A DNA stretch of 64,000 nt from Aeoliella straminimaris. Its GTDB lineage: Bacteria; Planctomycetota; Planctomycetia; Pirellulales; Lacipirellulaceae. Shown here piece after piece: positions 37,719 through 46,966 of this stretch. Numbering within the stretch: the first letter of the stretch is position 1; every line of letters starts with the position of its first letter. Location of the stretch: the NCBI RefSeq assembly GCF_024054565.1, contig NZ_JAMXLR010000026.1, positions 124,001-188,000 on the forward strand, read 5' to 3'. Both the position numbers and the translations under genes were made by a program. Under the pieces are notes generated by a model. The model made no database searches, had not been told where the DNA came from, and worked only from the letters and a program-made list of their open reading frames with translations.

Positions 37719-39323
37719 ATGGCCGACGATCCCGCCAACAACGACGAAAACCTCACCGATCCCCGCGTAGCCCGCCGCAAGAAACTCGAGGCCATCCGGG
37801 CCCTGGGGCACGATCCCTGGGGCGGACGGTTCGAGAACCATCAATCGGTCGCCGCCATCCGTGGCCAGCTGGACGAAGTGGTTTACCGAACCGAGGACGG
37901 AAAAACCGTACCGCTACCCGACTTTGCCGCCCAGCCGGAAGATTTCAACTTCCGCGATTGGAAGCGTGAACAGGGCCAGGGCGAGCTCGTGGGTCCCAAG
38001 GTCCGTGCCGCTGGACGCATCGTGCTGCACCGCAACAAGGGCAAGCTGCACTTCATCGACCTGAAGGACATGACCGGCAAGATCCAGTTGATGGTCGGGC
38101 AAAAGCAGGTAGGCAACGACTGGCAGGTGGTCGAACAACTCGACCTCGGCGACATCATCGGCGTCGACGGTACTCTGACCGTCTCGAACACCGGCGAGGT
38201 CTCCATCAGTGCCGAGCGGGTGCACTTCCTCACCAAGACACTCGATCCGCCGCCAGAAAAGCACCATGGGCTCAACGACCCCGAGTTGCGTCAGCGGATG
38301 CGGTACGTCGATTTGATTCACACCGATGGCGTGATGGATACGTTCCTCGCCCGCACGCGAATCGTCCGTAGCATCCGCGACACTTTGGCCGAACGCGACT
38401 TTGTGGAAGTCGAAGGTCCCACGCTGCACTCCATCGCCGGTGGGGCGGCAGCCCGGCCCTTCAACACGCATCACAATGCACTCGACATTCCCCTGTTCTT
38501 GCGGATCGCGCTCGAATTGCACCTCAAGCGACTATTGGTCGGTGGTATCGAACGCGTCTACGAGCTGGGCCGTGTCTATCGCAACGAAGGAATCAGCCCC
38601 AAGCACAACCCCGAGTTCACCATGCTCGAGGTGTACGAAGCGTACGGCGACTACAACACGATGATGGACCTGACCGAGGCCTGCATCGTCAACGGCATCA
38701 AAGCGATGCGGGCTGGCCCGTCCCCCAGCCCGGCGGAAGAGAGCTTGGTCCTGCCCTGGAAGGAGACCACCATCGACTTCACGCCACCGTTCGCCCGCAA
38801 GACGTACGACGAACTGTTCGCCGAGCACACGGGGGTCGACCCCCACGACACCGCGGGCGTGGCCGCGCTGGCCGAGAAGATTGGCTTCGAAACCAAGGGT
38901 CGCCACCCCGATGTGATCAAGAGCGACGTCTTCGAGGAGAAGGTTGAAGATGCCCTGGTGGGCCCGGTGTTCGTAACCGACTACCCGGCCAGCATCTGCC
39001 CGCTGACCAAGCGGAAGCGGGACAATCCCAACGTCGCCGAGCGGTTCGAGCTGTTCATCGACGGCATGGAAGTGGCCAATGCGTATACCGAGCTCAACGA
39101 TCCGGACCTGCAAGAGGAATTGTTCAAAACTCAGCTCGATGGCTTGAGCGAAGAAGATTCCATGGCAAAGATGGATACCGACTTTATTCGCGCCCTGCGC
39201 AACGGCATGCCGCCTGCCGGCGGCCTGGGAATCGGCATTGACCGGTTGGTAATGCTGCTGACCAATTCGCAGACAATCCGCGACGTGATTCTGTTCCCGC
39301 TGCTGCGGCCGGAAACTTCCTGA
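37719..39323 (+). CDS. lysS: Lysyl-tRNA synthetase (class II)
   Basis: 534 residues from the ATG at 37719. The anticodon-binding OB fold (around 90-185) includes 'VRAAGRIVLHRNKGKLHFIDL'. The class II core has motif 2 (YELGRVYRNEGISPKHNPEFTMLEVYEAYGDY) and motif 3 (GGLGIGIDRLVMLLT). The enzyme charges tRNA-Lys with lysine. The stop codon overlaps the next ATG (TGATGA), so the small membrane protein downstream is translationally coupled. The N-terminal lead before residue 60 is longer than in E. coli LysS. Confidence 0.96.
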   Translation: MADDPANNDENLTDPRVARRKKLEAIRALGHDPWGGRFENHQSVAAIRGQLDEVVYRTEDGKTVPLPDFAAQPEDFNFRDWKREQGQGELVGPKVRAAGRIVLHRNKGKLHFIDLKDMTGKIQLMVGQKQVGNDWQVVEQLDLGDIIGVDGTLTVSNTGEVSISAERVHFLTKTLDPPPEKHHGLNDPELRQRMRYVDLIHTDGVMDTFLARTRIVRSIRDTLAERDFVEVEGPTLHSIAGGAAARPFNTHHNALDIPLFLRIALELHLKRLLVGGIERVYELGRVYRNEGISPKHNPEFTMLEVYEAYGDYNTMMDLTEACIVNGIKAMRAGPSPSPAEESLVLPWKETTIDFTPPFARKTYDELFAEHTGVDPHDTAGVAALAEKIGFETKGRHPDVIKSDVFEEKVEDALVGPVFVTDYPASICPLTKRKRDNPNVAERFELFIDGMEVANAYTELNDPDLQEELFKTQLDGLSEEDSMAKMDTDFIRALRNGMPPAGGLGIGIDRLVMLLTNSQTIRDVILFPLLRPETS

Positions 39324-39658
39324 TGAAATTGCCCATCCGGTTCTCGCTTCGCGACATGATTCTGGTCACGGTCATTGTCGCGCTCGGTCTGGCGTTATGG
39401 CTTACCCAGGAGCAGGTTTCCAGCCAGCAGCAGATTGGCCAGTTTCCCGATGGCGGTCCGCAAACCACCATCGAAGGTCCGCTGACGGTAAGCTATCGCG
39501 AGCGGACTTCGCCCAACAGTACGACTGGCAGCAATGGATTCCGGCTGCAGTCGCTGCACTTCATGGGCGACGAAATCGTCTTCGAATACGAAGATGGTCG
39601 CTTTCGCTGGTTCCCGAAGTCGCGTCTCGAGCATCTCGAGTGGCTTCCGGCTGAGTGA
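39323..39658 (+). CDS. Small membrane-anchored protein ('FSLRDM' type)
   Basis: 111 residues; its start overlaps the lysS stop. It begins KLPIRFSLRDMILVTVIVALGLALWLTQ, a cytoplasmic basic stretch plus one membrane helix; 'FSLRDL/M + helix' small proteins are frequent in planctomycetes. A short periplasmic domain follows, with a C-terminal MGDEIVFEYEDGRFRWFPKS. Function unknown. Confidence 0.78.
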   Translation: MKLPIRFSLRDMILVTVIVALGLALWLTQEQVSSQQQIGQFPDGGPQTTIEGPLTVSYRERTSPNSTTGSNGFRLQSLHFMGDEIVFEYEDGRFRWFPKSRLEHLEWLPAE

Positions 39659-39771
39659 TTGCTCTTTGCGGCCGAGTCGCGATCCGCAAGAATCGTCCCC
39701 CCCATGTTCGGATTGACGTCGGCCCGGTGGCCGAGCGTGTCGAATACTCGAACCCCCTGCGTGCTGAATTC

Positions 39772-40170
39772 ATGGAAGATACTGGAAAACTCATCCTGCG
39801 CGTGACGCTGGGTGTGCTGATGCTGCCCCACGGCATGGCCAAGGCCAGCTCCACGGTGTTGAACTACCTGCAAGGAATGCTGGTCGACCATGGCCTGCCA
39901 GGTTTCCTGGCCTATGGCGTCTACCTTGGCGAAGTGCTAGCACCGCTGTTGATGATCGTCGGCTACTACACTCGCCCCGCAGCGGTGGTGTTCGCCATCA
40001 ACGCGGTTCTGGTGATCTACCTGGCGTACAGCCGCCAATTGCTGCAACTCGAACAGTACGGCGGCCTGGTGCTCGAGGCCAAGTACATGTACGTGCTCGG
40101 CGGCATCGCGGTAGCGCTGCTCGGTGCGGGCAAGTACTCGATAAGCGGCGGCAAAAGCAAGTGGGACTAG
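39772..40170 (+). CDS. DoxX-family membrane protein
   Basis: 132 residues from the ATG at 39772 with four membrane helices. The pattern 'GKLILRVTLGVLMLPHGMAK', 'HGLPGFLAYGVYLGEVLAPLLMIVGYYTRPAAV' and 'VLEAKYMYVLGGIAVALLGAGKYS' is the DoxX/DoxD-like family. Members take part in membrane redox or envelope processes; the substrate is not known. It lies 114 bases after the FSLRDM gene. Confidence 0.85.
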   Translation: MEDTGKLILRVTLGVLMLPHGMAKASSTVLNYLQGMLVDHGLPGFLAYGVYLGEVLAPLLMIVGYYTRPAAVVFAINAVLVIYLAYSRQLLQLEQYGGLVLEAKYMYVLGGIAVALLGAGKYSISGGKSKWD

Positions 40171-40310
40171 CGCGTCAAATCCCCAGCTTGCTAGCACACT
40201 AAACCGCTCTGGGCGCGGAACACCCGTGGCCAGTATGCTGCGGGCCCCACCGGTTGCATGCACATCCACGATGGAGCGCATGTCTCGACGACTTCAGCCA
40301 CGGATTGGCG

Positions 40311-41834
40311 ATGTACAAACTGCTCTTATGCTGGCGGTACCTACGGACACGGTACATTGCGCTAGCCTCGATTATCAGCGTTACCCTCGGTGTGGCCACC
40401 ATGATTGTGGTCAACAGCGTGATGGACGGCTTCGCCCACGAAATGCAGGGGCGGATGAACGACGTGCTGTCCGACGTCATTATCACCAGCCGCAGTCTCG
40501 AAGGGATGGCCAACCCCGAATGGCACATGGCGGAGATTCGCAAGGTCGCCGGCGACGACGTCGTGGGCATGACCCCTACCGCCCAGGTGCCGGCAGCGCT
40601 CGCCTACTACTTTCGTGGTCAGTACTTCACCCGCCAGGTAACCGTGATCGGCATCGATCCGGAAACGTACTCCAGCGTCAGCAAGTTCGGATACTACCTG
40701 CAGCATCCCGAAAATCGCGAGCACCTCGACTTCCAACTCAAGGAAGACGGCTACGACGTGATGGATCACCAGGCCGAGGACATGCGGAAGGTGAAGCCCC
40801 GCGAACAGATGAAACAGGCCGGCTGGAAGCACCGCCGCGCGAACGCCGAATTCGAGAAGCGAATCGCAGTGCAACCTCCCATCCAGACCGCGGCCCAAGA
40901 GAATGCTGCGGCCACCGACGACAGCCCCTTTGCAACCGCACCGGCGCCGGTTCAGGAAACTTTTGACCCCGCCACCGAACAACACGCCGGCACCGTGCTT
41001 GGCATTGGGTTGTGCAGTCACCGCACCGCCGACGGCACCGACGTGTTCCAACTGCTGCCGGGCGACGACGTGGAGATTCACTTCCCTTCGTGTGGCCGTC
41101 CGCCCGAGTTTCGTAGTTCGAAGCTCACCGTTACCGACTTTTACGAGAGCAAGATGGCGCAGTACGACATGCAGTACATGTTCATCCCACTCGACAAGTT
41201 CCAGGAAATGCGGGGCATGATCGACCCGCAAAGCGGCATTCGCTTCGTGAACGCCATTCAAATCAAACTGGCCGAAGGGGCCGACCTGAATGCGGTGCGC
41301 GACAAGCTCCGCGAGCATTTCCAACTGCACCTGTACGATGTGAGCACCTGGCGCGACATGGAAGGCCCGCTGCTGGCAGCCGTGCAGACCGAAACCTTGG
41401 TGCTCAACGTGCTGCTGTTCCTGATCATCGCAGTCGCCGGCTTCGGCATCCTGGCCATCTTCTTCATGATCGTCGTGGAGAAAACTCGCGACATCGGCAT
41501 CCTGAAGAGCCTCGGCGCGTCGAGCGAAGGCGTGATGGGCATTTTCCTGACCTATGGCTTCAGCTTGGGCATCGTGGGCGCTGGTTTGGGCATCGTCGGT
41601 GGGCTGCTGTTTGTCAAATACATCAACGAAATTGCCGACCTGTTGGGCCGGGCCACCGGCACACCGGTGTTCGACCCGGCCGTGTATTACCTGTACAAGA
41701 TTCCAACCATCGTCGAACCCTTCACCGTGGGCTGGATCGCGATCGGGGCCATGCTGATCGCCGTGCTGGCCAGTGTACTGCCGGCAATACGCGCCGCGAA
41801 AATGCATCCCGTGCAGGCATTGCGATTTGAGTAA
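40311..41834 (+). CDS. LolC/E-type ABC transporter permease
   Basis: About 507 residues from the ATG at 40311. A first membrane helix (IALASIISVTLGVATMIVV) is followed by a long periplasmic MacB-like domain (about 60-370). Three C-terminal membrane helices lie in a FtsX-type domain: 'LVLNVLLFLIIAVAGFGILAIFFMIV', 'GIFLTYGFSLGIVGAGLGIVGGLLF' and 'GWIAIGAMLIAVLASVLPAIRAAKMHP'. The 'EKTRDIGILKSLGASS' coupling motif is present. With the downstream ATPase it forms a lipoprotein-release (Lol) or similar envelope exporter. The central periplasmic domain has an extra charged insert around residues 140-230. Confidence 0.9.
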   Translation: MYKLLLCWRYLRTRYIALASIISVTLGVATMIVVNSVMDGFAHEMQGRMNDVLSDVIITSRSLEGMANPEWHMAEIRKVAGDDVVGMTPTAQVPAALAYYFRGQYFTRQVTVIGIDPETYSSVSKFGYYLQHPENREHLDFQLKEDGYDVMDHQAEDMRKVKPREQMKQAGWKHRRANAEFEKRIAVQPPIQTAAQENAAATDDSPFATAPAPVQETFDPATEQHAGTVLGIGLCSHRTADGTDVFQLLPGDDVEIHFPSCGRPPEFRSSKLTVTDFYESKMAQYDMQYMFIPLDKFQEMRGMIDPQSGIRFVNAIQIKLAEGADLNAVRDKLREHFQLHLYDVSTWRDMEGPLLAAVQTETLVLNVLLFLIIAVAGFGILAIFFMIVVEKTRDIGILKSLGASSEGVMGIFLTYGFSLGIVGAGLGIVGGLLFVKYINEIADLLGRATGTPVFDPAVYYLYKIPTIVEPFTVGWIAIGAMLIAVLASVLPAIRAAKMHPVQALRFE

Positions 41835-41900
41835 ACAGAGCGTTCCCCTACTCCGCTAACTGTTCCGACAGTCAAGACTCCAACTTTATCGACCAAAAAC

Positions 41901-42626
41901 ATGTCGACGACCAAATACCAGCCATTGCTCTCCGCCAGCGGAGTGAGAAAAGTCTACAGCAAGGGCGAGGTGAAATTGCCCGTGCTCAAGGGGGTCGACT
42001 TTAACGTTGCCCCCGGCGAGTTGGTTTCCATCGTCGGCCAAAGTGGCAGTGGCAAGAGCACCCTGTTGCACCTACTAGGTACACTCGACCGACCGGACGG
42101 TGGCGAAATCTACTTCGAAGGCAATCGTATCGACAATTTGGCGGCCGCCGGGCGTGACATCCTACGGAACCGGCACATCGGCTTGATCTTCCAGTTCTAT
42201 CACTTGCTGCCAGAACTGACGACCATCGAAAACGTGCTCGCGCCGGTTATGATCCGTCACTCGGTCTTGAGCTACTGGGCCAAACGCCGCGAATACCAGG
42301 AGCGGGCTAAAGCACTACTCGAGACCGTCGGCCTCGGGCACCGCCTGAACCACAAACCGCGCGAGCTATCGGGCGGCGAGATGCAGCGGACCGCGATCGC
42401 TCGGGCGCTGATTTCCGAGCCCCAGTTGCTGCTGGCCGATGAGCCGACCGGCAACCTCGATCGCCAGACGGGCGACGAGATCCTGGAAGTGCTGCGCCGG
42501 CTGAATGCCGAGCAGAACCTGACCATTGTGATGGTCACCCACGACCCGAACATCGCCGCCGGCGCCGACCGAACTGTCCACCTGGCGGAAGGTCGCGTGC
42601 AAGCGGCTAGCCAGGCCGCCGCTTAA
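41901..42626 (+). CDS. lolD: LolD-type ABC transporter ATP-binding protein
   Basis: 241 residues. Walker A GQSGSGKST, Q-loop IFQFYHLLPELTTIENV, ABC signature LSGGEMQRTAIARAL, Walker B LLLADEPTGNLD, H-loop VTHDP. The ATPase belongs to the MacB/LolD/FtsE branch and pairs with the LolC/E-like permease gene directly upstream. Together they could move lipoproteins from the inner membrane towards the outer membrane. Confidence 0.93.
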   Translation: MSTTKYQPLLSASGVRKVYSKGEVKLPVLKGVDFNVAPGELVSIVGQSGSGKSTLLHLLGTLDRPDGGEIYFEGNRIDNLAAAGRDILRNRHIGLIFQFYHLLPELTTIENVLAPVMIRHSVLSYWAKRREYQERAKALLETVGLGHRLNHKPRELSGGEMQRTAIARALISEPQLLLADEPTGNLDRQTGDEILEVLRRLNAEQNLTIVMVTHDPNIAAGADRTVHLAEGRVQAASQAAA

Positions 42627-42878
42627 GCTCCTGTCTTTGCAGCATGGCCGCTGCGGAAAAAGTGCTCCCTCTCCCCCGTACGCTTGTCGGGGCGATCTCT
42701 GTTTACACGCAGGTCGTGCTCCCAGCCCCGCTCCTCAAGGCATTCGCGGCGAGGTTCCCTCCCAAGAATCCATTCGCACGCACGAATGGGTTGGGGGCGA
42801 GACAACTATCCTGGGTGGCCCGATTTGCGGTTCTCCCGCTCCGGCGGTATCCTTGGATATCTCCCCATCGAGCAAGCC

Positions 42879-43058
42879 ATGGACCCACACGCCGAACCAA
42901 CGCCTAACGCCTTCGCGTCGCCCACGTCGGAAGACTACGTTGAAGAGCGCGTCGCCGATAACCCGCCAGGGCTCCAGCGAAAGGCGGCCCTGGGGTTGGT
43001 GCTGTGGATCGCTTGGTTGTTGGTGGTGCTCACCTTCATTGTGTGGTTGGTAGGATAA
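42879..43058 (+). CDS. Small single-helix membrane protein
   Basis: 59 residues from the ATG at 42879. Pro/Glu-rich N-terminus with 'NAFASPTSEDY' (similar in layout to NPYxSP proteins), then one membrane helix (AALGLVLWIAWLLVVLTFIVWLVG) at the very C-terminus. It sits between the Lol-type exporter and the DUF58 gene. The 252 bases before it hold nothing I can support. Confidence 0.65.
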   Translation: MDPHAEPTPNAFASPTSEDYVEERVADNPPGLQRKAALGLVLWIAWLLVVLTFIVWLVG

Positions 43059-43122
43059 TCTCGCCCGTTGCAAAGGCCGGTAGTGCGGCCAGGCAGCAGG
43101 CACCTTTGGAACACGAATCGAC

Positions 43123-44016
43123 ATGCCGACCGCCGAAATTCAATCACTTCTCGATCCACAGCTCATGAGCCAGCTCGAACGGATGGAGCTGGTATCCAGG
43201 AAAATCTTCCGCGGCCGCATGAAGGGCGAGCGGCGTAGCAAACGCAAAGGGCAAAGTGTCGAGTTCGCCGACTTTCGCAACTATGTGGCCGGCGACGACC
43301 TGCGGACGCTCGACTGGAACCTCTACGCCCGCCTCGACAAGCTGATCGTCAAGCTGTTCCTTGAAGAAGAGGACCTGCACTTCTACACGCTGATCGACTC
43401 GAGCCCCTCGATGGGCTTCGGCGACCCCACCAAACTGCAGTACGCCAAACAACTGGCCGCCGCGCTGGGCTTCATCGGCCTGATTCGCAGCGACCGCGTG
43501 GTGATCGAGTCGCTGGGGCAGACCGTTCGCCAGCGCGGCCCCGTGCTCCGCGGCCGCCGCAGCGTGTGGCGGATGCTCGACACGCTCAATGCCATGGAAC
43601 CCACCGAAACCGTTTCGCTGGCCGAGGGCGTCAAACGGTTCTGCCTGCGAAACCAAGGCAAAGGCATCGTCGTCTTGATCAGCGACCTGATGGATAAGGA
43701 AGGCTACGAAGCCGCGCTGCGATACCTGGTCGCCCGTCGGGTGGACGTGTACGTAATGCACATCCTTAGCCAGGAAGAGATCGACCCCGACGTGAAGGGC
43801 GACTTGAAACTGGTCGACTGCGAAGACCAGGACATGGCCGAGATTACCGTGAGCGCCCCGCTGCTGGCCCGCTACAAAAAAACGCTCGACGCCTTCACCC
43901 GCGGGGCACAGGACTTCTGCAGCCGCCGCGGAATGCACTACCTGCTGGCCCACAATCAATTGCCGGTGAAGGATTTGATGAGTAATTATTTGAGACGTCG
44001 AGGACTTGTAAGGTAG
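43123..44016 (+). CDS. DUF58 domain protein (MoxR/BatA system)
   Basis: 297 residues. The diagnostic DUF58 block 'GRRMKGERRSKRKGQSVEFADFRNYVAGDDLRTLDWNLYARLDKLIVKLF' is present, and a VWA-like domain follows with DSSPSMGFG. Family knowledge: DUF58 proteins are encoded with MoxR ATPases and BatA-type VWA membrane proteins. Here a BatA-type gene follows, but an inverted-repeat-bounded cassette lies between them, and MoxR is 22 kb away. Confidence 0.9.
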   Translation: MPTAEIQSLLDPQLMSQLERMELVSRKIFRGRMKGERRSKRKGQSVEFADFRNYVAGDDLRTLDWNLYARLDKLIVKLFLEEEDLHFYTLIDSSPSMGFGDPTKLQYAKQLAAALGFIGLIRSDRVVIESLGQTVRQRGPVLRGRRSVWRMLDTLNAMEPTETVSLAEGVKRFCLRNQGKGIVVLISDLMDKEGYEAALRYLVARRVDVYVMHILSQEEIDPDVKGDLKLVDCEDQDMAEITVSAPLLARYKKTLDAFTRGAQDFCSRRGMHYLLAHNQLPVKDLMSNYLRRRGLVR

Positions 44017-44020
44017 GTGT

Positions 44021-44550
44021 GTCACGCAGAGACGCAGAGACAGCAGAGGTACCAGACCAGGAAGTATCGAGTTTGCAGCGTGACAAGGGTGAGCGGTCGA
44101 GATGATTAGAATCGAATCCTACAGCAAGTCCACTGAATCGAACTACACGCAGTTCGTACACCGCTGCATCGACGAAGTGACCTTGGATGCAACCCATGTC
44201 TGTGGCCCTGTTGAGCGTTTTGAATTGCTTCCTTCGGGTAGGCACAAGCCAATTGATGTCAAAAGAATAGCCGAAATAGCCTCGCTGAAGGATCCGTGGA
44301 CACGAAAGGCGGTATTCCACTTAGCGCCCTATAACGATTTATCTGAACCAAACATCAGCTTGCAGTTTCAGAATGATGGCCATGTTTGTCATGCAGAAGT
44401 CAGTTATACCGGTCCTGAGTTTACTGAGTCTGCCATGGATGAACTTTGCCAACTACTCGAATCGCAGGACTGGGTATCTTACGCTGATATTGGCGAGCAA
44501 GTTAAATGAGTCCAGTAAGCCCGCTCTGCGTCTCCGCGTCTCTGCGTGAC
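44021..44550. mobile_element. Putative cassette bounded by imperfect inverted repeats
   Basis: The left end, 44021-44048, reads GTCACGCAGAGACGC followed by AGAGACAGCAGAG. The right end, 44524-44550, is its inverted copy with a few changes (GTCACGCAGAGACGC then GGAGACGCAGAG when read on the minus strand). The 475 bases between them are visibly AT-richer than the DUF58 and BatA genes on either side and contain one 135-codon gene. The DUF58-BatA pair is normally contiguous, so this looks like an insertion. No transposase is present. Confidence 0.6.
44102..44509 (+). CDS. Cassette-borne protein of unknown function
   Basis: 135 residues from the ATG at 44102. It is soluble, without signal peptide or membrane helix. 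The sequence contains LLPSGRHKPIDVKRIAEI, a run 'AVFHLAPYNDLSEPNISLQF' and 'ESAMDELCQLLESQDWVSY'. Codon use is AT-richer at third positions than in the neighbours, by eye. I recognise no family. It lies between inverted repeats that interrupt the DUF58-BatA pair. Confidence 0.65.
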   Translation: MIRIESYSKSTESNYTQFVHRCIDEVTLDATHVCGPVERFELLPSGRHKPIDVKRIAEIASLKDPWTRKAVFHLAPYNDLSEPNISLQFQNDGHVCHAEVSYTGPEFTESAMDELCQLLESQDWVSYADIGEQVK

Positions 44551-44564
44551 ATAATCATCCAACT

Positions 44565-46739
44565 ATGAACTCCCTGTTCCGCAACGCACTCGAACCTTAC
44601 TGGCTGTGGCCGCTCATGGCCTTGTTGCCGTTGGCGGTGCTTGCGCTGTATTTCTTGAAGCTCAAGCGCGAGCCCGTGGAGGTGCCGAGCACCTATCTGT
44701 GGCGGAAGAGTATCGAAGACCTGCACGTCAACAGCCTGTGGCAAAAGCTGCGGCAGAGCTTGCTGCTGTTCCTGCAACTGCTATTACTGGCGTTAGCGAT
44801 TTTCGCCTTACTGCGGCCTGGCTGGGAAGGCGACCGGCTCGAGGGACAGCGGATCATCTTTGCCATCGACAACTCGGCCAGCATGGGTGCCAAGGACGTC
44901 GAGGCCGAAAACCGCCTGGCCGAGGCCAAGCAGCATGTCATCCAACTGGTCGAGCAGATGGAATCCGACATGCTGGCCATGGTCATCAGCTTCAACGACG
45001 AAGCCCGGGTGGTGCAGAACTTCACCTCCAACCGCCGCAAGCTCCGCGAAGCGGTGGAGAAAATCGAGCTCACCTCGCACACTACCGACCTGTTAGGCGC
45101 CCTGCAACTGGCCGATGGCCTGGCCAACCCGGGGCAGGTCGTCGAGGTCGAGTCGAATGTGGCGATCGACGTTGGTACGGGCGAGAAAACCACGCTGTAT
45201 ATCTTCAGCGATGGTCGGTTCGACGACGTGAAGGATTTCTCATTGGGCAATCTCGAGCCACAGTTTTTCATTCCGCTGGGCGAGAGCGACTCGGGCAACT
45301 TGGCGATCACCGCGTTCAGTACGCGTCGCAACGAAAACCGCCCCGACGAACGCCAGGCGTTCGCCCAGGTGAGTAACTATTCGGCCGAGCCGCAGACGGC
45401 CGTGGTGGAGCTGTCGCACAACGGCAAATTCCTCGACGCCCAGGAAGTGGAGATCCCGGCCGGCGACGCGCGCGGCGTGACCTTTTCGCTCATCGGTGTC
45501 ACATCCGGCAAGTTGGAAGCGAAGCTCGCCAGCTCGGCCCTCACGGCAGTGGGCGACGCGCTGGAAGTCGACAATCACGCCTACTCGGCCGTGAACGATT
45601 CGGCCACTGGCCGCGTGCTGTTGGTGACGCCCGGCAACCGCCTGCTCACCACGGCGCTCGCCACCGAGCGCATCCGCCGGTATGGCGAGATCGAGATCGC
45701 TGATCCCAGTGTGCTCACCACCAAGGAACACCAAGACCTGGCCGATAGCGGGGCGTACGACCTGATCATCTACGATCAGTGCACACCCGAGAAGCGAATG
45801 CCGCGGTCCAACACCATGTTCATTGGCACCCTGCCCCTCGACTGGCGAACCGTCGCCAAACCGACTGTGGCCAATGACACCGACGCCAGTGATGCGGAGT
45901 CCGACGAGCAGTCAACCGAGGGAGAGGAATCCGCCGACACAGAAGCAGCCGACGACAACAAAGATGACAGCGATGAAGCTACCGTGGAAATCGATCGCGT
46001 GAACAACCCGCAGATTATCGACCAGGCCCGCGAGCACCCGCTGATGGCCTACGTGGAACTGGGCGACATCTTCATCCGCGCCAGTAACATTGTGCCGCCG
46101 GCCATTGGTGGTCAGGTGTTGGTGGAATCGACTGACGGCCCCATCATCTCCATCGCCCCGCGCGAGGGATTCGAGGACGCCGTACTGGGCTTCGAGGTCT
46201 CCATCTATCAGGACGGCGGTGAGTACCCCAATACCAACTGGTATCGCCGCTACAGCTTTCCTACGTTCCTGCTCAACGCGCTGACGTACTTCGTGGGCCA
46301 AAGCCAGGAGGGACTCGATCGCACCAATTTGCCGGGTCGATCGCTGGCGCTGCGGACCAAGTCGTTGGCCAAGGAACTGACCGTCACGGGGCCCGATGGA
46401 CTGAAGCAGACCGTCAAGCGAAACGCCGATGGGACCTACCTGTTCCACGATACAGACCAGCCCGGCTATTACGAAATATTGGATAAAGACCAGGTGGAAA
46501 ACCGATTCACCGTCAATCTGTTCGATGGCCAGGAAAGCGATGTGCGGATCGCCACAGCACCGGATGACAATCCGGACGACATTGTCGAGTCGGCCGCCGG
46601 CTTGAAGATAGGCCATGTAGAAGTGGCCGCGCAAGGTGCCCGGCCCGCTCGCAAAGACCTGTGGCGGCCCCTGTTGTTGCTGGCCGTGGGGGTGCTGCTT
46701 TTCGAGTGGTATATCTACAACCGCCGGGTGTACCTGTAA
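44565..46739 (+). CDS. BatA-type von Willebrand A membrane protein
   Basis: 724 residues. N-terminal BatA domain with two membrane helices (about 13-30 and 62-83) around 'LYFLKLKREPVEVPSTYLWRKS', then a VWA domain with an intact metal motif DNSASMGAK and 'LLGALQLADGL'. An acidic low-complexity stretch (DASDAESDEQSTEGEE) lies around residues 440-470. A last helix (LWRPLLLLAVGVLLFEWYIYN) is near the end. It is the VWA partner of DUF58 at 43123 and probably acts with a MoxR-type ATPase in membrane protein complex assembly. Confidence 0.88.
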   Translation: MNSLFRNALEPYWLWPLMALLPLAVLALYFLKLKREPVEVPSTYLWRKSIEDLHVNSLWQKLRQSLLLFLQLLLLALAIFALLRPGWEGDRLEGQRIIFAIDNSASMGAKDVEAENRLAEAKQHVIQLVEQMESDMLAMVISFNDEARVVQNFTSNRRKLREAVEKIELTSHTTDLLGALQLADGLANPGQVVEVESNVAIDVGTGEKTTLYIFSDGRFDDVKDFSLGNLEPQFFIPLGESDSGNLAITAFSTRRNENRPDERQAFAQVSNYSAEPQTAVVELSHNGKFLDAQEVEIPAGDARGVTFSLIGVTSGKLEAKLASSALTAVGDALEVDNHAYSAVNDSATGRVLLVTPGNRLLTTALATERIRRYGEIEIADPSVLTTKEHQDLADSGAYDLIIYDQCTPEKRMPRSNTMFIGTLPLDWRTVAKPTVANDTDASDAESDEQSTEGEESADTEAADDNKDDSDEATVEIDRVNNPQIIDQAREHPLMAYVELGDIFIRASNIVPPAIGGQVLVESTDGPIISIAPREGFEDAVLGFEVSIYQDGGEYPNTNWYRRYSFPTFLLNALTYFVGQSQEGLDRTNLPGRSLALRTKSLAKELTVTGPDGLKQTVKRNADGTYLFHDTDQPGYYEILDKDQVENRFTVNLFDGQESDVRIATAPDDNPDDIVESAAGLKIGHVEVAAQGARPARKDLWRPLLLLAVGVLLFEWYIYNRRVYL

Positions 46740-46966
46740 GGCGTACTCGATCCTGCTAAGGGTCGATGGCGCAAATATTTGCGTCTAGCTGAGCAATTGG
46801 CTAGAATGACGCTCAAATCCACAGGCTGGTATTCGCGTACAACCAGTCACACGTCCCCGCCTGCCAGTTCCCTCCTTTGGCTTTACGTTGACACGCGTCT
46901 GCATCCCACGCTCGCACTCCCGCATCGTGGTTTCCAATCTTCTTAACCAAGTTACAGGCACTTCTC

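Noticed and set aside
40362..41807. Open minus-strand frame of about 480 codons
   Set aside because: Antisense to the LolC/E-like permease, which has recognisable membrane helices on the sense strand.
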